In this document: positions 11,440 to 22,965 of the stretch, piece after piece
Layout of the letters: the number at the start of each line of letters is the position of its first letter
Numbering within the stretch: position 1 is the first letter of the stretch
Source: Vandiemenella viatica
Taxonomy: Eukaryota > Arthropoda > Insecta > Orthoptera > Morabidae
Length of the DNA stretch: 64,000 bases
NCBI GenBank assembly: GCA_031002005.1
Contig: CM061919.1
Location: forward strand, 36,235,088 to 36,299,087
Direction: 5' to 3'
The notes under the pieces: generated by a model
The model's database searches: none
What the model saw: only the letters and a program-made list of their open reading frames with translations
What the model was told of the DNA's origin: nothing
Position numbers and translations under genes: made by a program

Positions 11440-12218
11440 CTCCAGTGGCAATCTTCCTACACCCCGTCCCTATCCCCTTCCAACCTACTTTCGTCCTCTA
11501 CTAATTTTTACTTTAAATTCTTTCAGTGTTTCCGGTAAGTTATGACATCACTTATCTTGGAAATTTATTCCAGTCCCTCACTCCCATTCCTACGAACGAA
11601 AATTTTCCCACACCCTTATGCCTGAAATCAAGTACCAGCTTGTGGTAATGGTCAACCTTAACCTTCCGAGCACCTCTTTTAATTTTCCCACCAATATATT
11701 TCCATGCTTCATCACCAGTATAGGCTTTGTACCACTCCCATGACTCTGCACCCTCCTTCTATCCTCCAATGAATCCCACTCCTGCTCCTTTATCATATTA
11801 GTTACCGATTGTGTTCTGCGGTAATTTCCAAAGACAAACCTTCAGCCCCCCTCCAACTCCTGCATTTCATACCCAAAATGTGGATCCCAAACTACACCCC
11901 CATATTCCAGTAGTGGCCTGACCAAAGTTTTGTACCCCAATTCCCTTACTTCTCCAGTGTATCCCCTCATCACTTTTTCCAATAGGTGAAGGATTTTGAA
12001 CCCTTTCTTTGCCACCAGTCAAATGTGTCCTGCCCAATTAAGTTTGCTATCAAATGTAATGCCAAGGTATTTACATTTCGAGTCTTCAATAAGTAGCTCC
12101 TTCCCCATTTTATAATCGTAACCAACCTTTAGCTTTTTATCTGTGTACCTAATAAGCTGACTCTTCTTTGCATTTATCTTCATCCCATGTTGACTCACAC
12201 AGCTAGTTATCCTACCTA
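11440..12218 (-). pseudogene. CR1/L2-like RT thumb and C-terminus
   Basis: This carries the post-catalytic RT and C-terminal segment of the host LINE. Recognisable motifs are HGMKINAKKS, then KYLGITFDSKLNWAGHI, then KTLVRPLLEYGGVVWDP, and a C-terminal stretch with SVTNMIKEQEWDSLEDRRR. Several stops and a frameshift break it. The same motif order occurs in the better preserved LINE at 51198-52400, but the sequence is distinct enough to be a separate family. Confidence 0.75.
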
Positions 12219-13481
12219 CGAGGGTGAGTCAAATGAAAACCTTAAATTTGTAATAAAAAATTGAAATTTCGCGCCGTTATCCTGTAAGTTGGTAAGTGTG
12301 CTACAAGCAGCGTGCAGAATGGCCTATAGGTGGCAGCATAGTGCAGATGCACAAATACCGTTGCAGTATCAGTATAAAGATGGCTGCCCAACTTGAAACT
12401 TGCACCAGGGAAGAACAGTGTTCTGTTATTCGGTTTTTGAGTAGTGAAGGTGTGAAACCTATTGAAATTCATCGAAGAATGAAGGTTCAGTATGGTGATG
12501 CATGTTTGTCACAGCAGCAAGTCTATGAATGGGGTAGGAAGTTCGCAAATGGTGTGACTTCAGTGGAAGATGCTCCTCGTCTAGGTCAGGCACAAAGAGT
12601 TGTGACTCCACAGAACATTGCAGCAGTTGAAGCCATAGTGATGGAAAACCGCCAAGTGACACTGAATGACACTGCAGCATGTTTAAAGATTAGTCATAGT
12701 TCAACACACCACACTGTGCATGATGTGCTCCAGTTTCACGAAGTGTCTGCAAAATGGGTGCCACGGCAGTTGACTCCTGAAATGAGAGAACGACGTGTTG
12801 ATGCTTGTGAAGAACTTCTTCGGCACTTTGAACGAGAAGGTGATGGCTTCCTTGCAAGAATCATTACTGGGGACGAAATCTGGGTTCACTTCCACCAACT
12901 GGAAATGAAGAGAGCAAGCAAGGAATGGCGCCATTCCTCATCACCAAAACCAAAGAAGTTTCGAACAGAACCATCAGCAGGGAAGGTTATGCTGACTCTC
13001 TTTTGGGACAAAAAAGGCATCATTTCGGAGCATTACATGCCTGTCACCAGTGCATCATACACAGATCTCCTAAAAAATCATCTTCGGCCTGCAATCAAAT
13101 CAAAGCGCTGTGGATTGCTGTCATCAGGTGTAATTTTGCAACATGACAATGCAAGGCCCCACTCTGCCCGTACAACAGTTGTAACAATCACAGACCTGCA
13201 CTTTGAGTGTCTTCCTCATCCACCATACTCACCAAATCTTGCCCCAAGTGATTTCCATATGTTTGGACCACTCAAAGAAGCAATGGGAGGAAAGAAGTTC
13301 CGTTCTGATGAAGAGGTACGCCACGCGGTCCATGAGTGGTTGCGCGGACTACCAAAGCGCTGGAGGACTTGCATTGAGCGTGGGGGAGATTATGTTGAAA
13401 AGTGATACAGCTTTGTACCACTTCTGCACAATAAATAATATTTTTAAAAAATATTTAAGGTTTTCATTTGATTCGCCCTCA
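12219..13481 (+). mobile_element. Mariner element (1263 bp), structurally complete
   Basis: Terminal inverted repeats of about 28 bp start CGAGGGTGAGTCAAATGAAA at the left and, complemented, TGAGGGCGAATCAAATGAAA at the right. They differ at three positions. A TA duplication flanks the element (12217-12218 and 13482-13483). Removing it restores the LINE reading frame QGDL-GRITS. It encodes one uninterrupted transposase. Length, ends and target are all as expected for Tc1/mariner, so this copy could be young. Confidence 0.95.
12380..13405 (+). CDS. Mariner transposase (DD34D), 341 aa
   Basis: This is a cut-and-paste DNA transposase acting in the nucleus on its own terminal repeats. The frame is open from 12296, but the methionine at 12380 (MAAQLETCTREEQ) fits the usual mariner start and length of about 340-350 residues. 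The N-terminal half holds two helix-turn-helix motifs (first around residues 10-55 with GVKPIEIHRRM, second around 75-115). Catalytic aspartates are visible in TGDEIWVHF, in LQHDNARPHSA and in SPNLAPSDF. I count 34 residues between the last two, the mariner signature. The linker between helix-turn-helix and catalytic domain reads WVPRQLTPEMRERR, close to the family's WVPHELT. There are no stops or frameshifts, so a functional product is possible from sequence alone. Confidence 0.95.
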   Translation: MAAQLETCTREEQCSVIRFLSSEGVKPIEIHRRMKVQYGDACLSQQQVYEWGRKFANGVTSVEDAPRLGQAQRVVTPQNIAAVEAIVMENRQVTLNDTAACLKISHSSTHHTVHDVLQFHEVSAKWVPRQLTPEMRERRVDACEELLRHFEREGDGFLARIITGDEIWVHFHQLEMKRASKEWRHSSSPKPKKFRTEPSAGKVMLTLFWDKKGIISEHYMPVTSASYTDLLKNHLRPAIKSKRCGLLSSGVILQHDNARPHSARTTVVTITDLHFECLPHPPYSPNLAPSDFHMFGPLKEAMGGKKFRSDEEVRHAVHEWLRGLPKRWRTCIERGGDYVEK

Positions 13482-14063
13482 TAGATCACCCTGCAACTGT
13501 TTACAGTGTTCTATTGTTTTGATCCTTTTATACAACATTATGTCATTTTATTTTTTTATTTTTATATCCTGGTACATAATAGCCCAGCACCTAGTTTCTA
13601 CTCTGGGCCCATATTTCCAATATATTACAAGAGGTACACAAGATAAAATTATAGTTTGCAGCTAATAGCTAAATATTGTTCAGGATGTAAAACAAGTTAG
13701 TAGCGCATAAACTTATCAAATTTCACAAAAATTTGTTACATAATTAAATTAACAATGTGTAAGAATGTATACGATATGTGTTAATGTTTTTTGATATATA
13801 CATATATACTGTAAATTAGTAATTTGAATAACATACATTCACACACAATACTACTATATATAATTAAACAAAGAAACTTTCACATACACAAATCACTTAT
13901 TTCACTGTTGTCCCACTGTTTCTCACTTTGTATATTTACGACACTTTTACACATTTACTCCCGGCACAGCCACTTCGGAGTAACTTACCTCCGTCAGGAG
14001 ATGACTTCTGGAAGTAGAGGCGTCCTCCTTCGACCCATCGGGAGTTTCTTTATTCGGGAATCA

Positions 14064-17000
14064 TCACTGCTCGGTCGTTGGTCGCTGTCGGTTGAAACGG
14101 AACCTTTCTTTGGCTGCTTGTGAGGCCAGATTGCAAGCTTCATCAAGATAGTACCACAATTCCTGGTCACGCAATATGTCAAAAATTCGCCTGCCCTGTA
14201 ATATTTGCTGATATGGGGTTCTTTGTTCCGCTGTTGAAATACACTCCCATACAACATGTTCCGGAGTGCCCTCGCTTCAGCAGTCACAGCTACCATTGTC
14301 CACTACTCCTCTTCTTTGCAATTCACTGTTGTAAAGGCCATGACCTGTTATGTAATGTACCAGTCCAGGCGATAGGAGAAGATGCGACATTTTGAGCCTT
14401 TCACAGACACTTGGAAACATATCATATGTCCTTCTTCCTGTTGTGCTATCATTCCACCTTTGCTGCCATTCTTCCAATAACAATTTGTTTACTTCTGCAG
14501 CTGTTGTTGCTGGTGCTCCCGTGATTTTCTCTACCTGTTCCGGATTCCCTTTCCTGAGCCAGTATAATGCTCCCCGCTTGCGAACTTCCAAGTCCAGAGG
14601 CCGCACCCCCAGTGCCACGGTAAGGGCATCAGTTGCTGTTGTTTTGTAAGCACCACTCAGCCTGATTAGAATACTTCGCTGTGTCCTCCTCAAAAGTTTG
14701 CTCGGTTTTACTTTTCTGAGGTGTTTCACCCAGACGCTGGCTGCATACCCTACAATTGAAGTTAATATTGAATTGTGGTATATTCGAATAACAAGCGGTG
14801 AAAGTTGGAAACGCCTTTGTCCCATACTGATTAATTTATTCATGACTGAGGTGGCTCTCCCACATGCTTCCTCCATATGGGCCATAAAATTTAGACTTTC
14901 GTCTAATTTCACACCAAGGTATCGACTGAAGGGACTTCTTCTTATTGTAACTCCGTCTAGTTTAATGGTTGGATTGCTCTGTAATCTGCCTTTCAGTAAC
15001 ATATAACAGGTTTTTTGAGGTGCTAATCTTAGTTTGACTTGTCTGCACCATCGACTGAGTTCACGCAGAACCTTTGCGCTTTTAGCCTCAATTTCGGCTC
15101 TGGTTTTACCCTCTATAATTAAGAATAGGTCATCTGCAAATGCAACAAGTCCCAGGAGTTCCGGCATTCTTTGCAGCCTTGCCATTCCTGGTTCAAGCCC
15201 AATGTTCCAAAATATCGGACCAAAAATGGATCCCTGTGGGCAACCCTTTGTTAGTTTTTTTTATCAATGGATACCCCAGGACACCTAAGTTTAACATATC
15301 TGTTCTTACAGTAATCTTTAAAGGTGTTATACAAGTTCTTTGGACAATTAAGTTCCTTAAGCCGTGCAAAAAGTGCAGGCCACCATAGATTATCAAATGC
15401 CCCAGATATATCGACAAGAACCCCTATCACGTAATTCTGATTTGAGTTCTGTATCAGATTCATTGTCTGGTTGATTGCATCTTCTGTAGATCTCCCCGCT
15501 CTGAATCCAAATTGGTTGGATTCATCCCTTCCTTCTCCCAATGTTCTTGTAACCTCTTGCACAGCACCTTTTATTGTATTTTTCCCAGCACGTTTAGCAA
15601 GCAGATGGGTCGATATGATTTAGGTAATTTTGGATCCTTGTCATGTCCCTTCTTGGTGATTAATATCTCACTCTGCTTCCAGATGTTTGGTACTCTTCCC
15701 TGATGCAGGCATGCATTATAGAGCTTACACAGAGTGGGGGCTACTGGCACTACCAGTTCTTGTACTACTTCAGCTGGAATACTATCCGGACCCGGAGCTT
15801 TATTCCTGGACAAGGCATTTATTGCTTGTACTACCTCCAAGATGCTAATATCAGGAGTGTCGGTGGTACTTTGCCTATGTTGGTCAATTTCCAGACGGAG
15901 CGCTCTGTGCTCCATCTCGTCATTTTCCATTTTATAATCTGGAAGGAGTTCCTGGAGTAACACTTCTGAAGTAGATTTCCAGCTCGTAGTCATGGTTCCA
16001 TCTTGTTTCTGTACAGTAGACAGTGTAGTTGGGGGTTTTACCTTCCCTGCTGCAATTTTGTATGGGATACCCCAGGGGTCTGCACCCAAGTTTGTTTTCA
16101 CAAATGTTTCCCAGCTTTTTTGTTTACTTAGTATTAACAGTTCTCGGAATTCACTCTTAATTTGTCTATATCTTTCCAGGAGCTGTCCTCTAACGTTGAA
16201 GATGAGGCAACGTTGGTAATCTTTTCTTGCTTTGTGCATCCTTTGTCATAGTCTTTGCAGTCTATCAGTCCAAGGTCTGTCGACTGTGCCAATGGTTCTC
16301 TTAAGAGGAATAGATCTCCTCATTGATATTTGGAGTGCCCGAGTAAGGTCCTTTGCGGCTCGATCTACATCATTATCATCTAATAGGATTTCTTGTTGTG
16401 TAAAACTTTCCCTCAGCCTGTTCCAGTCTGCCTGTCGTATGTTGTAATGCACCTTGGAAGTGTGCGCCTCCGATGTGTCAAAATCGTTCCTCCCTCTGAC
16501 CAACTCAAAAGTAATAACATTGTGATCACTGGTAGTTAAAAACTCTAAAACGTTCCAATTCCTCAATAAGTTCCCACCTCGCAGATTGGTCAATGTTACA
16601 TCAATGTTTGACCTAGCTCCTGCTCGGTTGCTATATGTGTAGGGTTTATGTGGTAGATTTCTTACTTCTAGATTCAGTTCACTAATAGCTTCCACTAAAA
16701 GCTCGCCTCTCATATTTGTCTCCCCGCTATGACAGAGTTCGGATCTAGCATTGGCGTCAGCCATTATCACTATTGGTCTGTTGTCTAGGGCAGTGCACAC
16801 TTCTCTTATCTTCCCAATGTATGGTTCAATGGGATCACTATATTGAAAATACATGTTGACGAGAATTACACTACCCCAGTCAGCAATGAGTTCCACACAT
16901 GTCGTATGTTCATCACAGAACTGCACTATCTTAGTTACAGTAACTTGTCTGGATAGCACTACTATTGCTGTCATAGGGTTTCTACCTGTTGAGATTATCT

Positions 17001-17160
17001 GTGATGATACCGGCATGTAAGGAATCTTCCCGAAGCATGAATGTGTCTCCTGAAGGCATATGACATCCCATTTATGTTCCTCTGACAGCTTCCTCACCTC
17101 CTGCAAAACCAAATTGCTTCTCCTGGCGTTTAGTTGTGCAATTCGTAGCTTACAAGACAT
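14064..17160 (-). pseudogene. R1-like LINE ORF2: endonuclease and reverse transcriptase, broken
   Basis: Translation starts at MSCKLRIAQLNARRSN. The apurinic-like endonuclease (about residues 1-230) shows NARRSN, LQETH, MADANARSE and TTSDHN. The RT follows, with APGPDSIP, YRPICLLN, NQFGFRAGRST, DISGAFDNLWW, GCPQGSIFGP and FADDLFLI. The C-terminus has CDC then EGTPEHVVWEC, a CCHC-type knuckle typical of R1-clade ORF2. Defects are an in-frame TGA at 16246-16248, frameshifts at the A-runs near 15575 and 15250, and a TGA at 14277-14279. The protein would nick the target and prime reverse transcription from it. R1-clade assignment is from motif style. Insertion in another LINE shows it is not an rDNA-specific R1 copy. 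Confidence 0.9.
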
Positions 17161-18337
17161 TTTGTGTTTTATGGATGTCTGGTGTGGATATTGCACTGTG
17201 GCCACGGAAGTTTTGAATCGAAAACTATACGCCCATGAGTTAATACGTACTGTTTATATATTTGATTGGGATCAAAAGTTTCATTCCTTCTTTCGAAGAC
17301 TTTATGCACAAGAGAGAGAAGCTGAGAAGTCTCTGTAGGAAGATTGATAGATTTTAGATGTATACGATCAATCGCTTATAGCTGAGGGAAGGTTACATAT
17401 TTACCGGCCGGATGGGCTATTCGAGTTAGATGCCTCAGCGCCACATTGAGATTCGGAGCCTCCTCCAGTCGACCGAGTTTTAATTTAGTTTCAAAATCAC
17501 TGTATATTGTTTTTAGGGTTTATAGAACTGCGTCTGTCTTCTATGTTTCCAATCTTCAGCGGTTGTTCCTCCAATTTTGGACTCGCTACAGGTCGTGAGT
17601 AATGTTCAACCCAATTTGGTCTGTCTGTATTCCATCCCAGACCAATCCTTTTGACATAAGGGTTCCGGGGATGACTGGCGGAATTCGAAGAGATTTCGTT
17701 AATCTATACTATTATAAATCTGTAAGCAAGCTGTGTTTGTAGTGAGGCTTGATCTCTAATAACGCAAAAACTACCGCATCAATTTGCATGGTGTTTCCAA
17801 ATTTTTAAAGCTAATGTTGCTGATCAACATCTGCAGAAGTAGCTAACGACTAATATGTACCTTGGGAAGAAGCAAGTCAGGAAAAAACTTCAGAAATGTG
17901 AAACTGTAGACCACAGATAATTATACACATTCAGACGGTCACTCCTTTCATAAAGAGACCTGACAAAATTTAGGATTTCCCTTTTTTTTACTTCTGCGAT
18001 TCATTTTTCTGGACCGCAGTACTTTACTTGAATCGTAACAGGTCTGTTGAATTATGAAAAAGGTATATTACTAATATTGAAGACATGTATTGTCTCTGGT
18101 AGACTGTTATACAGTTTGTATCTGGAACAAAATTGCTACGTGAGTGCTGTACAATACAGCCACAATAAGCCAATACTTAATACGAAATTCAGTTTTTTCT
18201 CGTAGAGCGATGTCTGAAAAACAGTTATTATAAATATCAGCAAGTAATAAAACATACTTCTTTCATAATGACTTGTGCGGAATTGCACATATTTGGAAAT
18301 ACTTTATTCGATTAATATGTCTTGTGGCTATAACGTG

Positions 18338-19465
18338 CAAATATAACTAGGCATCCGAAAATTCAGGTACATGTGACTCAAATAATTACATAGAAAATAC
18401 GAATATATTGAAAGAAACTCAAATAAAAATTTTTTCATATCCTAATGCTACACCGCGTAAATTATAAAGCTAAAAGCATCGTCCCTTTGGCCTATAACAA
18501 AGCATATCAGCTGTCATCACTGTCCAGGTTGCATTTCAATCGATTTACAACTTGCGATAATTTTGCCACTCAGAAATAATTGCTTGAGTTACATGCACAT
18601 TAGTACATATACTGTACCGTGATCCATTTTGACATTTTTGAATTAATTATATCTGACTGAAATAATGACAATAATGATACGACGATTTGAAACCAAGATT
18701 AACTCCAATTCACGTAAATTTCTATTTTAAAGCAGGAATAATTGATGGTGTACCAACATAAAATAAAAACCAATATCCAAACAGCAAAAAATAAATAAAT
18801 CAGAAAAAATTGAGATGCTGTGATTATTGGTAACGAATTTTTATTTCAAATATAACTAGGCATCCTAAAATTCTATTCTACACCGCGTAAATTTTAAAAC
18901 TAAACCCGTTATGCCTGATGCTAAACAAAACGAGTCAATTGTCATCTGGTCCAGGCTGTTGTTTCACCAGGTACTTACATGCGACTGAAATAATTACATA
19001 GAAAATACGGCTATATTGAAAGAAACTTAAATTAAAAATGTTTCATACCCTAATGCTACACCTCGTAGATTACAAAGCTGCAGGCATCGTCTCTTAGGCC
19101 TATAACAAAGCATCATATCAGCTGTCAGGTTGCATTTCAAGCGATTCACAACTAGCGATAATGTTGCCACTCAGAAATAATTGTTTCAGTTACATGCACG
19201 TTACTACATAAACTGTACCATGATCACATCTCGACATTTTTGGATTAATTATATCTGACTGAAATAATGACAGCAATGATACGACGATTTGAAATCAAGA
19301 GTAGCTCCAATTCACGTAAATTTCTATTTTAAAGCAGGAATAATTGATGGTGTATTAACATAAAATAAAACCAATATCCAAACAACAAAAAATAAAAAAC
19401 AACAAAAAATAAATAAATCAGAAAAATTGAGATGCTGTGATTATTCGTAACTAATTTTTATATTT
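18338..19465. repeat. Tandem duplication inside Helitron (period about 608 bp)
   Basis: AATAATTACATAGAAAATAC occurs at 18381 and again at 18989. The following roughly 470 bp match with scattered differences, including the run around TACGACGATTTGAAA. The two copies are similar enough to suggest duplication before or during spread of this subfamily. Confidence 0.85.
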
Positions 19466-19489
19466 CAGCACACTTCCAAGAGGACTAAA

Positions 19490-19935
19490 TTTATGGCACC
19501 GCGGTTATGTTGCAATCCTCGGTATCCACATTTAAAAATAAACTTTTTTAGTTAAGTATCATGGAAACAATATTTTTCATTATATCCACAGATACATCCT
19601 TAACAAAGCTTATACCTAGCTATATAATCCCAGGCAAAGTTTACACATAAAATTGCCAAAAAAAATTACACATAATGATTATAATATCAGCTTTCTTAAC
19701 GTTACAACTGTTATATATCCATTTAAATTTTTGGTACCACGGTTAACGTGGAATCCTCCATATCAGCATTTAAAAATATTATGTTTTAGCTGAGTTAAAT
19801 ATTGCTTTCAGAAATAATATTATTTATTACTACCACAGATATTCTATATTGTAACCAAGTTTATGCATATCTATATACTCGCAGCCAAAGTTCACGCTTA
19901 GTGATAATTGCAGCTGTAAAACGTTTTAATTGTTA
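19490..19935. repeat. Second tandem duplication in Helitron (period about 240 bp)
   Basis: Diverged copies start near the GGCACCGCGGTTA-like segment at 19495 and the GGTACCACGGTTA-like segment at 19733. Both continue through a CATTTAAAAATA-like run and an ATCCACAGATA / TACCACAGATA-like run. Confidence 0.6.
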
Positions 19936-19970
19936 GTGCTGTGAGTTGGGTAAGTATAAAAGTTTATGAT

Positions 19971-20240
19971 ATGCCCTTGCGAAAGAGATCTAATCTGTCG
20001 GGGTCAACTTCTGCAGCTAAAAGATGTCGCCGAAATCGGCTAAATGAGAGTGAAATAGACCGACAACATCGTCTGCAACGTCAAAGAGAACGAGATGAAA
20101 TAGCTAGAGCAAATGAAAGTAACCTGCACCGAGAAAAGCGATTGACCTATAACCGGGTTCTATACGCTAAATCCATAGCTTCTGAAAGCGCACAGAAGAA
20201 AGAATGTCGTTTGAACCGTGAAAGCCTTTCTAAACAATAA
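19971..20240 (+). pseudogene. Helitron Rep/helicase N-terminal fragment
   Basis: An 89-residue frame from MPLRKRSNLSG is rich in arginine, glutamate and serine with repeated pairs such as RQHRLQRQRERDEIARANES. This composition and pattern are familiar from the N-terminal low-complexity leader of insect Helitron Rep/helicase proteins. The HUH nuclease and helicase domains that should follow are missing: the frame ends at a TAA at 20238 and the element ends 265 bp later. It is therefore a remnant left in a deletion derivative. An independent small protein is an alternative I cannot exclude. Confidence 0.6.
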
Positions 20241-22319
20241 ATGTTTATACTTCGCACAGTAATTACAACCACGAATTACTACTGTTAATTTTTCAGGAAC
20301 CTTTTCTACTATTGAATCAATTGCATCATGTTAAAATATGACATCAGTATGAAAACCTAACGTATTAACCGAAACAAACGAAACTATTCAGAATACATTA
20401 ACAGTTCATGCCTTTCCACGTTAATGTCTGATAAGAGAATAAAATCGGTAAATAATTTCTACACCTGCCAAGGCACGCGCGCGTGAAGCAGCGGGCAAAT
20501 GCTAGTCTGTAATAAGTGGTCGTCCGTCTGCGTTCCAATATATTGTTTCTTACGATTCTTCTCCATTTTTAGTTTCTCTCTGAAGCAGGCAGCCCTTTTT
20601 GCATTTCTTTTTTGTCTTGAAGGGGGGTTTCCTTTCGTTTTTGTAGTCTGCTTCCCAATTACATCCTCAACTATTTTCCTAATTACATTAGCCAGATGAG
20701 AGTATATGTCGTTTCCCATATCTATTCCTTGTAGTAAACTATCCATAATCAGTCCTGTTTATAGCTTGTTGTAGGAGTAATTGGTAGGTAGGTAGGACAC
20801 TCTTTGCCCTTCTTGTCTCAGCTTTTTCCCCGTCTGTTACACGGTATGCATATTGAAGGTTGAGAACTTTTCTTGTACTGATCCCTTTGGTGGTTTTCTT
20901 CTCCACAGTGTGAACAAGAACTATTGTTCTTCTTACAATGCTTACTGACGTGTCCTAAATCCAAACATTTATTGCATTTTGGAACGACAACGTAGTCTTT
21001 CACTGCTATAGCAGAAAATTCTATGAAGACTTTCTTTTGCTGTAACAGAAGTTTCCTAACAGAAGGACTCACCTCCACAACCTGATGAACTGTTGCTCTT
21101 TCCCTAGGTCCAGTCTTAAATTTCGGTTGAAAACCATCCATAAATTGTCCTTTCTCTATTTTATCCTCAAGGTTTTGCTGGTAGACAGCATCAGCAAGGT
21201 TGTCTACATGAATTGTTATTGGTATGTCATAAAAAATCATGAGTGGCCTTCGTTTTCTAGGGAGTTCGCATTGCATCTTATCAGCCAATTCCTTGTTATT
21301 TAGAATTTTTTGCGAATCCTCAGGAGATTCTGTTTCCACTATAATAGCATTGTTAGTTGTGCGAATTCTGTTGATTCTAATTTTATCCCTCCCAGGTTTT
21401 ATGATTTTTGTAACTTGTTCAGCCATTGCAGCATAGCTGGGGACTATTTCTCCTCTATTTTGTTTGAGATGCTCATTTTCTTTTTTGCGTGTTTCATTTT
21501 CCTTTCCTAGCTGAGACAACTGGCACTCCAAGAAGGCGATGTTTATTGCCCAACAGGCTAGCTTATCTTTTATTTATCTAACTCTAACTTCAGTGAGTTT
21601 TTGGCCACAAAAATCGTTTAGATGCTTGACTAGTTCCACATACTCGTTTCCAATTTTTTCACTACACTGGTTTAAAACCCTGTCAGAGTTTTCTTCTGGT
21701 GACCCCATGTTGGCGGCAGCAGAAAAGTTGTTTACTGTAGTGACTCACCGCAGCTGATCGCCGGCATCAGGTGTCCGGTGCGGCGTGTGCGCCGCGCGTA
21801 GCCGTTGACTCGGCAGAGCACCGCTGGCAGGTTGGAAGGCGCCGACTCAGCTCGACGACAGCGCTCGCGGCGAGGAACTGTTCGCACGTCAGCCACATAC
21901 CAATCAATCGATTATCACTTGATAAAAACTCAACGTTTCGAAAAGCTTTACGTCCCTTCGCGCACTGGTCTTAGAATACTTTCTTAAACTATGTGTTTTA
22001 TACTAAACACTTAAAGTTTCTTTTTGCCACAAGTATCGCGATCAAAAGCGAGAGCGACCCGACTGGCGACATGACGCGGCGGCCATCTTAACTCATACCT
22101 CAACATTATGTCATCTGCAAACAATCTAACTTCTGACAGTAAACCATTAACACAATCGTTCATTAGAATAAAGAATAACAATGGTCCCAATACACTACCC
22201 TGTGGGATTCCTACGTTCACTTCTACTTCTTTTGAAATTGCATTTCCTTCCCTAACTTTTTACGTTCTACCTTTTAGGAATTCTTCCACCCAGCAAATCA
22301 CCTTTTAATCAGCTCCAAT

Positions 22320-22744
22320 AGTTTTTACCTTATTTAGCACCATTTTATGGCTCATTTAGTGCCACATTATTACACTTCATGTTTTTCAAATAAATAATGT
22401 GCATTTTGCAAAAAGTTAAAAGAAAATAATGACTGGAAAAAAAAAAAAATCAACTAGAAGTAGACTTGAATCCTTGCGCATACAGTTACCATGCCAGAGT
22501 GTTACCACTTGGCTTCATAGGAAACAAAACGCCTTGTCCAATATATTAGTGTAGTAACCTGGAAACTTGAGATGAATTTTCCCCAAGAAATGGTTTAGAG
22601 GAATGTTTTACCTAGATAATTTGTAGCCATCACTTCAACATGTTTAAAAATTTTAAGAATTTTCTATATTTTGGAGACTATACAGCACATGGTTAAGAAT
22701 AGGTATCATACTATTTATCAACATAAATTACAAAGGAATTAATT
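22320..22744. other. Interval without recognised gene
   Basis: AT-rich, with an A-run at about 22437-22449. No domain is seen. Confidence 0.4.
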
Positions 22745-22965
22745 ATTTCCCTTGTGGCCTCATCAACATTTAGGTCATCGTGGCGGGAGAGAACTGGGGG
22801 CAGGGAATGGGAAGGGATTCAGCCATGGTCTTATGGAAGAAACATTTGCCTGCAGTGATTTGGAGAAACCATGGGAAACTCAAATCTGGATGCCTGGATG
22901 GGGAATCGAACCCACGTCCTCCCAAATGCGAGACCAAAACATTACTGCATTAAGCAATTAAAAAT
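22745..22965 (-). mobile_element. tRNA-derived SINE, older copy without tail
   Basis: The body matches the SINE at 35454-35720, with shared words such as GGGAATGGGAAGG and GATTTGGAGAAACCATGG, and the tRNA-like segment GGAATCGAACCCACG at about 22902-22916 is complementary to a B-box. The poly-A end is not visible and no TSD was found. It is more diverged than the other two copies. Confidence 0.7.

Larger units (their letters stand above)
17703..20505 (+). mobile_element. Non-autonomous Helitron (2803 bp) inside LINE ORF1
   Basis: It begins TCTATACTATTATAAATC after a host A. It ends with a GC-rich palindrome (GCACGCGCGCGTG, 20473-20485), about 16 nt of spacer, CTAG, then a host T. Removing it joins LINE codons CAG-ATT-AAC (LLQ-INE) without any gap, which proves the boundaries and the absence of a TSD. 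The body holds two internal tandem duplications and, near the 3' end, a fragment of the Helitron protein N-terminus. It lacks the Rep and helicase domains and would depend on an autonomous partner. Confidence 0.95.
17497..21708 (-). pseudogene. R1-like LINE ORF1 (zinc-knuckle gag-like), split by Helitron
   Basis: The likely start is the ATG at 21706-21708 (MGSPEENSDRVLNQ). A stop lies about 45 codons in, then an open 237-residue stretch (20818-21531) has a charged coiled-coil-like N-terminus and at its end two CCHC knuckles (CNKCLDLGHVSKHC and CSHCGEENHQRDQ, the second lacking its last cysteine) and a partial third. After a frameshift the frame continues to DDHLLQ, where the Helitron interrupts. 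On the far side (17700 downwards) it resumes INEISSNSASHP and ends at a TGA at 17497-17499. ORF1 binds element RNA in related LINEs. Confidence 0.85.
13547..22100 (-). mobile_element. R1-like non-LTR retrotransposon with 14-bp TSD
   Basis: The element is bounded by CAACATTATGTCAT at 13533-13546 and 22101-22114. On the minus strand it starts AGGTATGAGTTAAGATGG and ends in an A-rich tail (13547-13566 complement). Without the 2803-bp Helitron it is about 5.75 kb, a normal full length. It has ORF1 with zinc knuckles and ORF2 with endonuclease, RT and a C-terminal CCHC-like motif. Removing it restores the RT frame of the host LINE (IML-YKR). It carries a few stops and frameshifts, so this copy is probably dead or affected by homopolymer sequencing errors. 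Confidence 0.95.
11420..22320 (-). mobile_element. CR1/L2-like LINE (5'-truncated), host of the nest
   Basis: Three coding pieces on the minus strand become one reading frame when the insertions are removed. 22101-22320 has the RT core with VGIPQGSVLGPLLF and FADDIML. 13482-13546 continues with YKRIKTIEHCKQLQGDL. 11440-12218 continues with HGMKINAKKSQL, then YLGITFDSKLNW and a thumb region resembling that of CR1/L2/jockey LINEs. The catalytic FADD is intact, but stops occur downstream. The 3' end is near 11420 in AT-rich DNA. The 5' part (endonuclease, ORF1) is absent, the usual truncation of LINE copies. This was the first element in the nest: the R1-like LINE entered right after FADDIML and the mariner entered between QGDL and GRITS. 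Confidence 0.85.

Noticed and set aside
18338..19465. CRISPR-like or satellite array
   Set aside because: It is a single duplication of about 600 bp inside a Helitron in an animal genome.
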